Positions 19,622 to 30,063 of a stretch of 64,000 bases of DNA are shown one piece after another. The number at the start of each line of letters is the position of its first letter. The stretch's first letter is position 1. The stretch is taken from NCBI RefSeq assembly GCF_008015755.1, contig NZ_SSGF01000018.1:186001-250000 (forward strand). Direction: 5' to 3'. The notes below the pieces were generated by a model. It did no database searches. It worked only from the letters and a program-made list of their open reading frames with translations, and had not been told where the DNA came from. Made by a program: the position numbers and the translations under genes. The stretch comes from Methylophilus sp. GTDB taxonomy: Bacteria; Pseudomonadota; Gammaproteobacteria; Burkholderiales; Methylophilaceae.

Positions 19622-21820
19622 TTAGAAATCGTAACGGATGCCGCCAAATACCTGCCGTTGGCGACCCACCACCATACCATCGACGCGGCTGGTGAGATAC
19701 TCTTTGTCTGCCAGGTTATAGGCACTCATAAAGTACGACACACGACTGCCAACAGGCCGGTAATTCACGGTGGCATTGAGCAGTGCATAGGACGGAATGC
19801 GACCAGTACGGCCAGATAATACGTCTTCCTCTGAGCGACCAACGCGGTAAGAGACGTCTTCTTGCTGCTCACTGACGTAATCGACACCAATACGAGCATC
19901 AAAGCCAACCGGATGCTGGTAACCCAAACTCAAGGATGCCATGTGTTTGGGCGCGTAAGGCAAACGGTCACCACTAAACACATCTGCTGCCGCGTTGGTT
20001 TTTTTAAACTTGGCCGTGAACAGGTTGGTATAAGACCCGGCGAGGTAGATATTATGTGCAGAGTCATAGATCTGGCCAAAGTTAATGCGACCAGCCAACT
20101 CCACCCCGCTTTGCTGCGATTGCCCGCCATTGATAAACGAGCCAGAAGTCGGGCCAGCCACCACAATATCGTCAAAAATGGTGTGGAACAACGTGGTTTC
20201 AAAGGTGACGCCTTTGATGTAATTAGAGCGTGCACCCAACTCCCAATTGGTACTTTCTTCCGGCTTGGTATTCACCACCACGGCTGTATTGGCACCCCCT
20301 GGCGCATTAATATCACGGTCAGGGCGCGGTGGCGCAAAACCTTTGTGTACCCCGGCAAACAAAGTGGTTTTTTCAATGCCGTTCCAGGTTAAACCAAAAC
20401 CCGGTAATACTTTGCTTTGATGATTGGTGTCTTTTGACTGGGGATTATTTTGCACCGCGCCTTCGGCACGCAGAATATCAGTCCTGATACGCAAGTCCTC
20501 TATGCGCAAACCGGGCGTGAACGTCCAGTTGCCCACATAAAAGGTGTTTTGTGCATAGTATGACTTGGCTTCGACATTGCTGTGAATCTGCTCGCGGTGA
20601 TCGCCAAAAGCTTCTGCATAGCCCTGATTTTGGATGCGAGGGTCACTACCACGAAACTGATTACGCTGAATATCTTCGCGGTGATAGCGGAAGCCAAGCA
20701 CGGCATTGCTTTCTATGCCAAACAAACTGTGCTGCAAATCCAGACGCGGCTCTATGCCCCAGTATTCATACTCACGCGGGCGCCAGCGTCCACCACATTG
20801 CTCGGCATTCGCTTCGGTGGCTACGCCCAAGCCAGTACATCGGTCCATCACCGAGCGCCCACCCAGGCCACCCGGGTCGTTAATCTGCCGGAAAGAGGCC
20901 CGCTCAGACTTGGCATAATAGGCTTGTGTGCTGAGTTTTGCCCGTGCATTAATCTGAAACAGATGCTGTAATTGAAACGTCGTGCGCTCGTGCTCGAATA
21001 CATCATTTTTACCAGTCGGTGCCTGGTATTTATCTTCATTGTATTCGACCAGGCCCAAGCCGGTTTCAGACACATGAGAGCTCTCACGGAAATAACTCGC
21101 CTTGGCAATCAAGGTGTGGCGGTCAGATAAATTCAACTGCCCTTTGGCGGTGTATTCCTGAATCTCAAAATCATGGTTATCACGAATGCCGTCGCCTTTT
21201 TTATGCAAGGCATCAATCATCAAACCACCACGCTCATCACCTGCACCAATATTGCCATAGAGGCTGCTATAGTCGTTGTTGCCCAGCGTCGCAGACACAT
21301 TACCATGCACCTGGCCGTCACTAGGCACAGGCCTGGTAACGAAGTTAATCATGCCGCCCACGGTTTGTGGACCATATAAAATCTGGCCAGAACCTTTCAC
21401 TACTTCAATACGCTGCACACGCTCCAGCGGCGTGGTGTAATGCGCAGCCGGGTCACCATAGGGCGCCAAAAACAAAGGCATGCCATCTTCCATCAGTAAA
21501 GTACGCGCTGTTCTGCGCGGGTCCAGGCCACGCACGCCAATATTCACGCCTAGGCCAAAACTGTTTTCACCCACCACATGCACACCTGGCACATTATTCA
21601 AGGCTTCTTGAATTGAAAACGGGCGTCTTTCCTCCAGGGCTTGTTCATCCACCAGGTAATAAGATCCAGGCACCGACTCCAGGCGATCAGGCAAAATCCC
21701 CTTCACCACCACCGGTGAAATATTGAGTGTTTTATCCTGCTGCTCTTTTTCTTCCGCCAAGATTTCCATGGCTGGGTTAAACGCTAGCACGGTGGCCATC
21801 AACAAGCTTTTTTTCTTCAT
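19622..21820 (-). CDS. TonB-dependent outer membrane receptor, FecA-like siderophore class
   Basis: 732 residues with a signal peptide (MKKKSLLMATVLAFNPAMEILA). A possible TonB box (TLNISPVVV) is followed by the plug domain (about 55-165: SIQEALNNVPGVHVV...GLGVNIGVRGLDPRRTARTLLMEDG...RIEVVKGSGQILYGPQTVGGMINFV) and a 22-strand barrel that ends in Phe (RYDF). The GLDPRRTARTLLMEDGMPLFLAPYG segment resembles the Fe(3+)-dicitrate (FecA) group, but the true substrate cannot be told from sequence. A strong GAGGGTG ribosome site precedes the ATG. No sigma/anti-sigma pair or ABC transporter is adjacent, so it is an orphan receptor here. Confidence 0.9.
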   Translation of the reverse strand: MKKKSLLMATVLAFNPAMEILAEEKEQQDKTLNISPVVVKGILPDRLESVPGSYYLVDEQALEERRPFSIQEALNNVPGVHVVGENSFGLGVNIGVRGLDPRRTARTLLMEDGMPLFLAPYGDPAAHYTTPLERVQRIEVVKGSGQILYGPQTVGGMINFVTRPVPSDGQVHGNVSATLGNNDYSSLYGNIGAGDERGGLMIDALHKKGDGIRDNHDFEIQEYTAKGQLNLSDRHTLIAKASYFRESSHVSETGLGLVEYNEDKYQAPTGKNDVFEHERTTFQLQHLFQINARAKLSTQAYYAKSERASFRQINDPGGLGGRSVMDRCTGLGVATEANAEQCGGRWRPREYEYWGIEPRLDLQHSLFGIESNAVLGFRYHREDIQRNQFRGSDPRIQNQGYAEAFGDHREQIHSNVEAKSYYAQNTFYVGNWTFTPGLRIEDLRIRTDILRAEGAVQNNPQSKDTNHQSKVLPGFGLTWNGIEKTTLFAGVHKGFAPPRPDRDINAPGGANTAVVVNTKPEESTNWELGARSNYIKGVTFETTLFHTIFDDIVVAGPTSGSFINGGQSQQSGVELAGRINFGQIYDSAHNIYLAGSYTNLFTAKFKKTNAAADVFSGDRLPYAPKHMASLSLGYQHPVGFDARIGVDYVSEQQEDVSYRVGRSEEDVLSGRTGRIPSYALLNATVNYRPVGSRVSYFMSAYNLADKEYLTSRVDGMVVGRQRQVFGGIRYDF

Positions 21821-21936
21821 GTATTACACCCTCTTCTGTTCATATTGTTATAAAAACAAATGAGCAGGCTGCAATATTAATACCAATGTTATTGCGATAA
21901 AGGTTATCCCCATGTTTTTATTAAATAAATTATATT

Positions 21937-21952
21937 TATACAAATATGTATA
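21937..21952. promoter_or_regulatory. Palindrome upstream of the TonB receptor gene
   Basis: TATACAAATATGTATA is a perfect 6-bp inverted repeat with a 4-bp spacer, 117 bp ahead of the receptor start. A second, weaker inverted repeat (GCAATA / TATTGC, 21871-21895) lies closer. The whole 312-bp gap between the receptor and leuS is AT-rich and otherwise empty. Iron control by Fur is expected for this gene class, but neither repeat is a convincing Fur box. Confidence 0.35.
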
Positions 21953-22092
21953 GCGCTTTTTGAAAGACCGACACAGCATACAAGCGGTTTATATCAACCG
22001 ACTTGCAACATACATGGCTAATATCAACCAAATTGGGTGAAGCGCTGCCGTCAAGCAGGTGCCAACGAAAAACATGCCTATCAGTTCTCGGG

Positions 22093-22098
22093 TATAAT
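22093..22098 (+). promoter_or_regulatory. Candidate leuS -10 element
   Basis: A perfect TATAAT lies 35 bp upstream of the leuS ATG. No matching -35 box is seen at the expected distance, so this is a partial promoter call. Confidence 0.4.
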
Positions 22099-22132
22099 TA
22101 GTGCTTCGTTTAGTCACTTTCAAGCCACGCAC

Positions 22133-24748
22133 ATGCAACAGCAGTATCCATTCAAAGAAGTCGAACAACAGGCACAACAACATTGGGAGTCCAACCTGAG
22201 CTTTCAGGCCAAGGCAGAGAGCAATAAACCCAAATACTACTGCTTGTCTATGTTCCCCTACCCCAGTGGCAAATTGCATATGGGGCATGTGCGCAACTAC
22301 ACCATTGGTGACGTGTTAAGCCGTTATCACCACATGAAAGGCTTTAACGTATTGCAGCCTATGGGTTGGGATGCGTTTGGTCTGCCTGCTGAAAATGCGG
22401 CGATTCAAAATAATGTGCCGCCTGCGCAATGGACCTACGACAACATTGCCTATATGCGCAAGCAGTTGAAGTCACTGGGCTTTGCCATTGACTGGAGCCG
22501 TGAACTGGCGACCTGCCAACCCGACTACTACAAGTGGAACCAGTGGCTGTTTTTACGCATGCTGGAAAAAGGCATTGCCTACAAAAAAACCCAGGTGGTG
22601 AACTGGGATCCGGTCGACCAGACCGTGCTGGCTAACGAACAGGTGATTGATGGCCGCGGCTGGCGGACTGGCGCAGTGGTTGAAAAACGCGAAATTCCTG
22701 GCTACTACCTGCACATCACTGGCTACGCCCAGCAACTGCTGGACGACCTGGACAAACTGCCAGGCTGGCCTGAGCGTGTGAAAACCATGCAAGCCAACTG
22801 GATAGGCAAGAGTGTGGGCGTGCGTTTTGCGTTTCCGCATGAGATTAAAAATAACGATGGCCAGCTGATTGATGACGGCAAACTGTGGGTATTTACCACC
22901 CGTGCTGACACTATTATGGGCGTGACTTTCTGTGCCGTCGCCGCTGAGCATCCACTCGCCACACATGCCGCACAAAACAACCCGGCCCTGCAAGCGTTCA
23001 TTGAGAAATGTAAGCAAGGCTCAGTGATGGAAGCCGATATGGCGACCATGGAAAAAGAAGGCATGGACACCGGCCTGACCGTGGCGCACCCGATCACCGG
23101 CGAACAAGTGCCAGTCTGGGTCGGTAACTACGTGCTCATGACCTACGGTGAGGGCGCCGTGATGGCCGTACCTGCGCACGACGAGCGTGATTTTGGCTTT
23201 GCTAAAAAATACAACCTGCCGATCAAACAAGTGATTAGCGTGGTCGACCAAAGTTTTGACCTGGATGGCTGGCAAGAATGGTATGGCGATAAAGCCAAAG
23301 GCGTCTGTATACACTCTGGCAAATATAACGACCTGAGCTATACACAAGCCATTGATGCCGTGGCGGCCGACCTGGCTGACAAAAATCTCGGTGGCAAACA
23401 AACCAACTGGCGCCTGCGCGACTGGGGCGTTTCACGCCAGCGCTACTGGGGCTGCCCGATTCCTATCGTCCACTGTGATAGCTGTGGCGATGTGCCAGTG
23501 CCAGACGACCAGTTACCAGTCAAACTGCCAGAGGACTGCGTGCCCGATGGCTCAGGCAATCCGCTCAACAAACGCGAAGACTTCTTGAACTGCGCCTGCC
23601 CAAAATGTGGCCAGCCAGCCAAGCGCGAAACCGATACCATGGACACCTTTGTGGACTCCAGCTGGTATTACGCGCGCTATGCTTCCGGCTTTAGCCCTGA
23701 CGCCATGGTCGATGCCCAAACTAATCACTGGATGCCAGTAGACCAATATATTGGCGGCATTGAGCACGCCATTTTGCACCTGCTGTACTCACGCTTCTGG
23801 AGCAAAGTGATGCGCGACCTCGGCCTCGTCAACTATGACGAGCCGTTTGCCAACCTGCTGACGCAAGGCATGGTGCTTAACCATATTTTCTCTCGTCGCA
23901 CCGCCAAAGGCGGCATTGAGTACTTTGCACCAGAAGAAGTCGAACTGGTACAAGATGCCAACGGTAAAGTGACTGGCGCCAAATTGCTGAAAGATGGCTC
24001 AGCCATCGATTATCAAGGCATAGGCACCATGTCCAAGTCCAAGCGTAACGGCGTCGATCCGCAATCGCTGATCGAGCAATACGGTGCTGACACCGCGCGC
24101 TTCTTTATGATGTTTGCCGCACCGCCAGAACAAACGCTGGAGTGGTCAGACAGCGGCGTAGAAGGTTCGCATCGTTTCCTAAAGCGCGTGTGGAACTTTG
24201 GCTATGCTTTATCGCAAATTCAGCCTGCTGACTTACCAAACAAACTCACCGGCGAACTTGCCAATCACAGGCGCGAAATCCACACGGTGCTGAAACAAGC
24301 CAATGTGGACCTGGCCAAACTGCAATTTAACACCGTGGCCTCAGCCTGCATGAAAATGCTCAACACGCTGGAAAAAGTGCAAAAAGAAGCCGACAAAGAC
24401 TGGCAAGCCGTGGCCTTTGAAGGCTACAGCATCCTGTTGCGCGTGCTGTCACCGATTGCACCACACGTGACGCAAGTCATGTGGCAAAGCCTTAAGCTGG
24501 GCGCAGATATTCTCATCGCCAAATGGCCTGAGCCAGCTAACGCAGCCCTGGTGCAAGACGAAGTCGAATACGTCGTGCAAGTGAACGGCAAATTGCGCGG
24601 CAGCATCAGCATCCCTAAAAGCATGGTCAAAGAACAGATTGAAGCGACCGCCGTGAATCAGGACTTCGTACAGAAGTTTCTCAACGAAGGCAGCGTGAAA
24701 AAGATTATTGTGGTGCCTAACAAACTGATTAATATTGTGGTTGCTTAA
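22133..24748 (+). CDS. leuS: Leucyl-tRNA synthetase
   Basis: 871 residues from ATG at 22133 ([19 protein letters not shown]), the start that matches the family; the longer open frame upstream is not conserved. The HIGH motif is in [18 protein letters not shown], and the KMSKS motif appears as [12 protein letters not shown]. The CP1 editing domain (about 230-430), zinc-type CxxC segments ([18 protein letters not shown]) and C-terminal anticodon-binding region are present. It charges tRNA-Leu and heads the leuS-lptE-holA-proA-nadD run. Confidence 0.97.
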   Translation: MQQQYPFKEVEQQAQQHWESNLSFQAKAESNKPKYYCLSMFPYPSGKLHMGHVRNYTIGDVLSRYHHMKGFNVLQPMGWDAFGLPAENAAIQNNVPPAQWTYDNIAYMRKQLKSLGFAIDWSRELATCQPDYYKWNQWLFLRMLEKGIAYKKTQVVNWDPVDQTVLANEQVIDGRGWRTGAVVEKREIPGYYLHITGYAQQLLDDLDKLPGWPERVKTMQANWIGKSVGVRFAFPHEIKNNDGQLIDDGKLWVFTTRADTIMGVTFCAVAAEHPLATHAAQNNPALQAFIEKCKQGSVMEADMATMEKEGMDTGLTVAHPITGEQVPVWVGNYVLMTYGEGAVMAVPAHDERDFGFAKKYNLPIKQVISVVDQSFDLDGWQEWYGDKAKGVCIHSGKYNDLSYTQAIDAVAADLADKNLGGKQTNWRLRDWGVSRQRYWGCPIPIVHCDSCGDVPVPDDQLPVKLPEDCVPDGSGNPLNKREDFLNCACPKCGQPAKRETDTMDTFVDSSWYYARYASGFSPDAMVDAQTNHWMPVDQYIGGIEHAILHLLYSRFWSKVMRDLGLVNYDEPFANLLTQGMVLNHIFSRRTAKGGIEYFAPEEVELVQDANGKVTGAKLLKDGSAIDYQGIGTMSKSKRNGVDPQSLIEQYGADTARFFMMFAAPPEQTLEWSDSGVEGSHRFLKRVWNFGYALSQIQPADLPNKLTGELANHRREIHTVLKQANVDLAKLQFNTVASACMKMLNTLEKVQKEADKDWQAVAFEGYSILLRVLSPIAPHVTQVMWQSLKLGADILIAKWPEPANAALVQDEVEYVVQVNGKLRGSISIPKSMVKEQIEATAVNQDFVQKFLNEGSVKKIIVVPNKLINIVVA

Positions 24749-24761
24749 AGAAAGGATGACT

Positions 24762-25280
24762 ATGCTGCTTTCACACCTGACACCATTTCTGCCAAAGCGC
24801 TTTTGGCAAAATAGTGGCTGGCTATTGTTGATCGTGGCGTTATCCTCCTGTGGCTTCCAGCTCAGGCAGCCCAACCCGGTGTCATTTAAATCAATTCAAC
24901 TCACAGGCAAAACCAAAATCACCACAGCACTCAAAAAGAGTTTGAAAGAACAAAATATTCAGTTGGTGGAAACAGCAGAAGAAGCTGAGCTGCAGGTGGA
25001 GCTGATTCATGAAGAAAATGAAAAACGCATTTTGTCCCTGAGTGGTACCGGTGTGGTGCGAGAGTACGAGCTTTATTATCGTGTGCAATACCGCACCAAG
25101 GCCAGTAACGAACCTACATGGGGCTTACCTCTGGTGATGGAAAGCCGTCGCGACTATACCTACAATGACTCTAACTTGCTGGCCAAACTGGCAGAAGAAA
25201 AACGCTTGACTGAAACCATGCAGACGGACGTGCTCAACGGCATCATGCGCCGCCTGTCTGCCTTGAAAAAAGCGCAATAA
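24762..25280 (+). CDS. lptE: LPS-assembly lipoprotein LptE
   Basis: 172 residues from ATG at 24762; AAAGG lies about seven bases upstream, whereas the ATG two codons earlier would be too close to it. A signal peptide ends in the lipobox ALSSC with the lipidated Cys at about residue 30, followed by GFQLRQPN, the conserved start of mature LptE. It plugs the LptD barrel and helps insert LPS. Its place between leuS and holA is the standard one. The start lies just downstream of the leuS stop. Confidence 0.92.
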   Translation: MLLSHLTPFLPKRFWQNSGWLLLIVALSSCGFQLRQPNPVSFKSIQLTGKTKITTALKKSLKEQNIQLVETAEEAELQVELIHEENEKRILSLSGTGVVREYELYYRVQYRTKASNEPTWGLPLVMESRRDYTYNDSNLLAKLAEEKRLTETMQTDVLNGIMRRLSALKKAQ

Positions 25281-25282
25281 CC

Positions 25283-26326
25283 ATGCGCATTCAGGCAGCG
25301 CAACTGGCTCAACACCTGCCGCCAAAACAGCATTTGTTTGTGTTGGCAGGGGATGAGCCGCTTTCAATCACAGAAGCCATCGACCAGATACGTGCCGCGG
25401 CCCGCCAGCATGGTGCGCAAGAGCGTGCCAGTTTTAGCGTAGAGCGTTATTTTAACTGGGGGCAGGTCAGCCAGTTTTTGCAAAGCTTTTCGCTATTTGC
25501 CGAGCAACGTATCCTCGAAATCAATATCCCGACCGGCAAACCCGGCGTTGAAGGCGCTAAAGCCTTGCAACAGCTGGCCGAGCTACCCGTTGCCGATACC
25601 ACTATTATCATCACCCTGCCCGCCCCAGACCGCGACATGACGAGCAGTGCCTGGTACGAAGCCTTGTCACAACATGGCGTGCTGCTGGTGCTTAACCAGG
25701 TGCCGCTGGCGCAACTGCCAGAGTGGATTGCACAACGCCTGGCCATGCAGCAACAAAGTGCCGATGAAGCCTCACGACGCTTTATTGCAGAGCAGGTTGA
25801 AGGTAATTTATTGGCGGCGCACCAGGAAATCCAGAAGTTAGGGTTGCTTTACCCGCCCGGCCCTCTTTCTGAAGACGCCATCCGCCAATGCGTGCTTAAC
25901 GTGGCACGGTTTGACGTGTCGCAGCTCGGTGAAGCTATGCTGCAAGGTGACCAAAGCCGCGTGTTACGTATTATTGAAGGCCTGCGTGAAGAAGGTGAAA
26001 CTGCCGTCGCCGTGATGAACCCGCTGGTGTGGTTGTTCCGCCCCTTATTGCAAGTACGGCTCGCCATGCAAAACGGCCAAGCCGTGCAGGCTGCCTTAAG
26101 CCAGGCCAGGTTATTCGGTGACCGCCAGACACTGGTTAAACGCGCATTGGAATTTTTACCGCAAAAACATATCGAAGCTGCTTTGCAGAAATTGTCAGAC
26201 ATAGACCGCATGGCAAAAGGCGTTGGTGATGGCGATGCCTGGCTGGAGCTTTCCCGCTTATGTAGTGGTATTGCGCGTATGGCGGCGAATAAATCCGCCA
26301 GATCAGCCGCCGCAAGGCCTCGTTAA
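25283..26326 (+). CDS. holA: DNA polymerase III delta subunit HolA
   Basis: 347 residues, normal for the clamp-loader delta subunit. The N-terminal region matches the family pattern (HLFVLAGDEPLSITEAIDQIR...RYFNWGQVSQFLQSFSLFAEQRILEINIPTGKPG), and helical domains II and III carry ISKLGLLYPPG-like and DVSQLGEAMLQGD segments. Delta opens the beta sliding clamp. The ATG lies 2 bp after the lptE stop, consistent with coupled translation. Confidence 0.94.
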   Translation: MRIQAAQLAQHLPPKQHLFVLAGDEPLSITEAIDQIRAAARQHGAQERASFSVERYFNWGQVSQFLQSFSLFAEQRILEINIPTGKPGVEGAKALQQLAELPVADTTIIITLPAPDRDMTSSAWYEALSQHGVLLVLNQVPLAQLPEWIAQRLAMQQQSADEASRRFIAEQVEGNLLAAHQEIQKLGLLYPPGPLSEDAIRQCVLNVARFDVSQLGEAMLQGDQSRVLRIIEGLREEGETAVAVMNPLVWLFRPLLQVRLAMQNGQAVQAALSQARLFGDRQTLVKRALEFLPQKHIEAALQKLSDIDRMAKGVGDGDAWLELSRLCSGIARMAANKSARSAAARPR

Positions 26327-26340
26327 GATTTTAAGATAGA

Positions 26341-27606
26341 ATGATGGTTATGGACATTCAACACTACATGAAACAACTGGGTGAGCAGGCTCGTGCTGCT
26401 TCTCGCTTGATGGCAAAAGCTGACACCAATACCAAAAATCAGGCCTTGCGCAATATTGCCGCCCTGATTCGTCAGCATGAAAAAGCGCTTTTGGCCGCCA
26501 ACCAGCAAGACCTGGACGCTGCCAAAGCCAACGGCATGGAAGCCGCCATGCTAGACCGCCTCACCTTAAGCGAAAAGTCAGTCGCGACCATGGCCGAAGG
26601 CTTAGAGCAAATCGCCAGCCTGCCAGACCCGATTGGCGAGATGAGCAACTTCAAATACCGCCCTTCCGGCATCCAGATCGGCCAGATGCGCGTGCCACTT
26701 GGCGTGATTGGCATTATTTACGAAGCGCGTCCAAATGTGACTGTCGATGCCGCTGGCTTGTGCATTAAATCCGGTAACGCTTGTATTTTGCGTGGTGGCT
26801 CTGAGGCCATTCATTGCAACCAGGCGCTGGCCAAGCTCGTGCACCAAGGCCTGCAACAAGCGGGCTTGCCACAAGCCGCCGTGCTAGTGGTCGAGACGAC
26901 AGACCGCGCTGCCGTGGGCGAACTCATCACCATGAAACAATATGTAGACGTGATTGTGCCACGCGGTGGCAAAGGCCTGATTGAGCGCATCAGCAACGAC
27001 GCGCGCATTCCAGTCATCAAACACCTGGATGGCAACTGCCACGTGTATGTGGATGACGAAGCCGATTTTGACAAAGCCCTGCGTATTCTGGAGAACTCCA
27101 AGACGCAGCGCCTGGGCACCTGCAACACTGCAGAATCATTACTGGTCGCGCGCAGCATTGCCAACACCGCCCTGCCAACACTGGCTGCGATGCTAACCAG
27201 CAAAGGCATCGAAATCCGCGGCTGCGAAGAAACGCGCGCCCTGGTGCCACAAGCCATTGCCGCGACTGAAGAAGACTACTACACCGAATACCTTGCAGCG
27301 ATTATCTCCTGCAAGGTGGTGAGTGGCGTGGACGAAGCGATTGAGCATATCAACAAGCACTCCAGCCAGCACACCGAAGCCATCGTCACCGAGAACTACA
27401 CCAAAGCGCGCCAGTTCCTGCGCGAGGTCGACTCCAGCAGCGTCATGGTCAACGCCTCTACCCGCTTTGCGGATGGCTTTGAATACGGCTTTGGTGCCGA
27501 AATCGGCATTTCTACCGACAAGCTGCATGCACGCGGCCCAGTCGGTTTGGAGGGATTAACATCGTTGAAATATGTGGTGCTAGGTGACGGCCACGTCAGG
27601 GCCTAA
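26341..27606 (+). CDS. proA: Gamma-glutamyl phosphate reductase
   Basis: 421 residues of the aldehyde-dehydrogenase superfamily. The catalytic Cys lies in [12 protein letters not shown], and [36 protein letters not shown] is the NADPH-binding/signature region. It makes glutamate-5-semialdehyde in proline synthesis. Three ATGs are possible (26341, 26344, 26350); the first is given here, and no ribosome site clearly decides. proB is not adjacent. It follows holA by 14 bp. Confidence 0.95.
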   Translation: MMVMDIQHYMKQLGEQARAASRLMAKADTNTKNQALRNIAALIRQHEKALLAANQQDLDAAKANGMEAAMLDRLTLSEKSVATMAEGLEQIASLPDPIGEMSNFKYRPSGIQIGQMRVPLGVIGIIYEARPNVTVDAAGLCIKSGNACILRGGSEAIHCNQALAKLVHQGLQQAGLPQAAVLVVETTDRAAVGELITMKQYVDVIVPRGGKGLIERISNDARIPVIKHLDGNCHVYVDDEADFDKALRILENSKTQRLGTCNTAESLLVARSIANTALPTLAAMLTSKGIEIRGCEETRALVPQAIAATEEDYYTEYLAAIISCKVVSGVDEAIEHINKHSSQHTEAIVTENYTKARQFLREVDSSSVMVNASTRFADGFEYGFGAEIGISTDKLHARGPVGLEGLTSLKYVVLGDGHVRA

Positions 27607-27687
27607 CGCATGAATTGGGCGCATCACGCATAGTGGTGATGCCCGATTGATACAGTCTGACCGCGATGCTTTGAAAGAATCACTACG

Positions 27688-28335
27688 ATGGAAATCATAG
27701 GCATTTTTGGCGGGACTTTCAATCCTATCCACAACGGGCATTTAGCGCTGGCGCAAACCGTGCTCGACACCCTGCACTGCACGCAAATCCGCTTTATTCC
27801 AGCAGCTGTTCCACCGCATAAAGCAACACCCGCCGTCACCGCACAACACCGCGCCGCGATGGTGCAATTGGCGATACAAGACCGCCCGCAATTCGTACTC
27901 GATACCTGCGAGCTAGACCGCCAGGGCACTTCGTACACCATAGAAACCCTACACCTATTGCGCCACCGCTTTCCAAGCCAGGCCCTCTGCCTGATCATGG
28001 GCCAAGACAGTTACCAAAAACTACCCACCTGGCGCCGCTGGTTAGCGTTATTAGACTATTGCCATATATTAGTCGTACACCGTGCAGATCGTGAAAAAAC
28101 CTTATTCTTGCATCCAGAACATGAGGGTAAGTTGATAGATATCGCAACAGCGCCAGAAGCGTTTGCCGCACAAGCGAACGGCCTGATCAGTTTTCTGCCA
28201 ATCACGCCGCCAGATATTTCCTCTACGCGCATTCGTGAGCGGTTAAGTCAGAATGACGACACTGTGATCACTGAAATACCACCACAGGTATTTAGCTATA
28301 TACAGCAGAATCGTTTATATAAAACTGTCGATTAA
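27688..28335 (+). CDS. nadD: Nicotinate-nucleotide adenylyltransferase
   Basis: 215 residues. The nucleotidyltransferase signature GGTFNPIHNGHLALA (8-22) and the C-terminal ISSTRIRERL motif are intact. It adenylates nicotinate mononucleotide on the way to NAD. In most related genomes rsfS and rlmH follow nadD directly; here the AT-rich accessory patch begins instead, so the usual operon is interrupted or rearranged. Confidence 0.95.
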   Translation: MEIIGIFGGTFNPIHNGHLALAQTVLDTLHCTQIRFIPAAVPPHKATPAVTAQHRAAMVQLAIQDRPQFVLDTCELDRQGTSYTIETLHLLRHRFPSQALCLIMGQDSYQKLPTWRRWLALLDYCHILVVHRADREKTLFLHPEHEGKLIDIATAPEAFAAQANGLISFLPITPPDISSTRIRERLSQNDDTVITEIPPQVFSYIQQNRLYKTVD

Positions 28336-28443
28336 TTGCAGCAGATTTGCGCATACCAATCAAATAGGTAGATACTTATTTAAGTTGCCAGCCTAAGGAT
28401 AGAATGTAGTTTTAAAAGACCTGATCCCATTGATGCTGCAAAC

Positions 28444-29487
28444 ATGACTAACCCACTGATTGTTAGAAATCACTATGTTCCACAATCCTATCTAAGGAGA
28501 TGGCAGAACTCAGATAGGAAAGTCATGGTTTATAGAACTTTGGTTAGTCATGTAAATTTACCAATCTGGAAGCCTTACTCCACCTCAGCTATCGCCTATC
28601 ACAGCCATCTATATACACAAATTATAAATGGCAAGGAAAATGATGAACTAGAAAGATGGTTCGCTAGAGAAATTGAGGCCCCAGCTAGCAGGGTCATTGA
28701 TAAAGCAATCTCTGATCAAAGGCTATCCAAAGATGATTGGCATATTTTAATCAAACTTTTAGCTGCACAAGATGTTAGAACTCCATCTAGGATGCGCCAA
28801 CATATTGAATGGGGAATAAAGTCAGCTTCGGATGTTTTAAATGAAGTTTTAGAAGACGTTAAGGAAAAATTGGAAAAAGGTGAATTGACTTCGATAGATC
28901 AAGAAGCAGAAGGCTATGAAAAAAAACCAAACTACTTTCCTCTAAAAGTGATTACTGAATCTTGTCCAGATAGTGACATCGCTACATTAAGAGCAGAGAC
29001 CTTCATTGGTAGAAGCTCATGGATTCATTCAATTAAACATCTATTAGAAAACACATCTCAAATTTTATATAAACATAAATGGTCTATTGTGAGACCAGCT
29101 AAAGGCTATTATTGGTTTACCAGTGACAATCCTGTAGTGAAACTCAACTACACTGACCATCTAAATTATGATTTATTAGGTGGCTGGGGCAGAGAAAAAG
29201 GCAACATTATTTTTCCAATTGGGCCAGAACATGCGTTGTTTGCAGAAATCGGTGGAAGACCTTTTCCAAAAGGCGCTCGGCTAAATCTAAACCTAACATT
29301 ACAGTTTAGAAAATTCATAGCTGAAAACTCACATAGAATGATTTTTAGTTTTTATGAAGATACTGATGTACCTCGCCTTAAAAGCAGAATTGTCGATAAC
29401 GAACAAGTGAAAAATGAACGTGAGGAAATACTAAATTGGCATTTAGCGAATGCTCATTTGGAGCGCGAATACTTTCACTCCAAATGA
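28444..29487 (+). CDS. DUF4238 domain protein
   Basis: 347 residues. The N-terminal HYVPQSYLRRW and the mid-protein FTSDNPVV are the hallmark motifs of DUF4238, a family of unknown biochemical function scattered among bacteria and often found in accessory islands. No signal peptide or membrane segment is seen, so it is cytoplasmic. The gene is markedly more AT-rich than nadD or nrd and uses AT-ending codons, which suggests recent transfer. It has no recognisable partner gene; the RES-Xre pair downstream has its own promoter. A role in phage defence has been suspected for genes of this kind but cannot be shown here. Confidence 0.75.
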   Translation: MTNPLIVRNHYVPQSYLRRWQNSDRKVMVYRTLVSHVNLPIWKPYSTSAIAYHSHLYTQIINGKENDELERWFAREIEAPASRVIDKAISDQRLSKDDWHILIKLLAAQDVRTPSRMRQHIEWGIKSASDVLNEVLEDVKEKLEKGELTSIDQEAEGYEKKPNYFPLKVITESCPDSDIATLRAETFIGRSSWIHSIKHLLENTSQILYKHKWSIVRPAKGYYWFTSDNPVVKLNYTDHLNYDLLGGWGREKGNIIFPIGPEHALFAEIGGRPFPKGARLNLNLTLQFRKFIAENSHRMIFSFYEDTDVPRLKSRIVDNEQVKNEREEILNWHLANAHLEREYFHSK

Positions 29488-29630
29488 GTTAAAGATAATA
29501 CAAGTGTAGAGTTAAGCAGCCACTGGAAGTAGTGGAGTTTCTAAGGCTTGAATAAACTTATCACAATGCTTTTTAATATATGACTAGATAGATATCTGCT
29601 AAATAACGCCTCTTAGCCACATTAATATAT

Positions 29631-29670
29631 TTTCTTTAGAAATAATTTTGAATTATAATTTCTAAAGAAA
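29631..29670 (+). promoter_or_regulatory. Promoter and twin operators of the RES-Xre module
   Basis: Two 13-bp arms, TTTCTTTAGAAAT (29631-29643) and ATTTCTAAAGAAA (29658-29670), form a perfect inverted repeat. Each arm is itself a near-perfect palindrome, TTTCTnnAGAAA, with centres 28 bp apart. A TATAAT box (29654-29659) overlaps the second operator, and the -35 position 17 bp upstream falls on the first. This is the expected layout for autorepression by the Xre antitoxin encoded just downstream. Confidence 0.75.
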
Positions 29671-29682
29671 GATTAATGCGTT

Positions 29683-30063
29683 ATGACAACTGCAATTAAA
29701 GAAACAGCGATTAAACCCGATGCCGCGCATGTATTAAGCAAAGCGGTAGGCCGAGCTGCCCAGCGTTTACAGCTTTCACGTGCAATGCTGGCGACGATTC
29801 TGGGCTTGAGTCCGGCAACGATTACGCGGTTGTATGATGGCAAATACATTCTTGACCAGAAGCGTAAAGAGTGGGATTTTGCGTTGTTGTTTGTGCGCGT
29901 ATTCCGCTCACTGGATTCAATAGTGAGCAATGATGAAACGGCGCGGGTGTGGTTGAACAACCATAACTTGGCCTTGAATGCACGCCCGATTGATCTGATT
30001 TCTCAAACGGAAGGCTTGGTGCGTGTCGTACACCACCTGGACACCTCACGCGGTCTCGTCTGA
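29683..30063 (+). CDS. Xre-family antitoxin with MbcA/ParS/Xre toxin-binding domain
   Basis: 126 residues. The N-terminal helix-turn-helix region (about 25-55, LQLSRAMLATILGLSPATITRLYDG) is followed by the C-terminal DUF2384 domain (VFRSLDSIVSNDETARVWLNNHNLALNARPIDLISQTEGLVRVVHHLD). This domain neutralises RES toxins by covering the active site, and the N-terminus represses the operon. The RES gene begins inside its 3' end (41-bp overlap), the standard antitoxin-first order. Twin palindromic operators lie directly upstream. Confidence 0.9.
   Translation: MTTAIKETAIKPDAAHVLSKAVGRAAQRLQLSRAMLATILGLSPATITRLYDGKYILDQKRKEWDFALLFVRVFRSLDSIVSNDETARVWLNNHNLALNARPIDLISQTEGLVRVVHHLDTSRGLV

Noticed and set aside
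21867-21900. Fur box upstream of the TonB receptor
   Set aside because: The inverted repeat GCAATA/TATTGC is AT-rich and well placed, but its centre matches the 19-bp Fur consensus poorly.
22037-22132. Longer leuS start
   Set aside because: The extra 32 residues are not like the LeuS N-terminus, and a TATAAT promoter box lies inside them.
27607-27640. Terminator between proA and nadD
   Set aside because: The GCATCAC/GTGATGC hairpin is imperfect and lacks a T-run.
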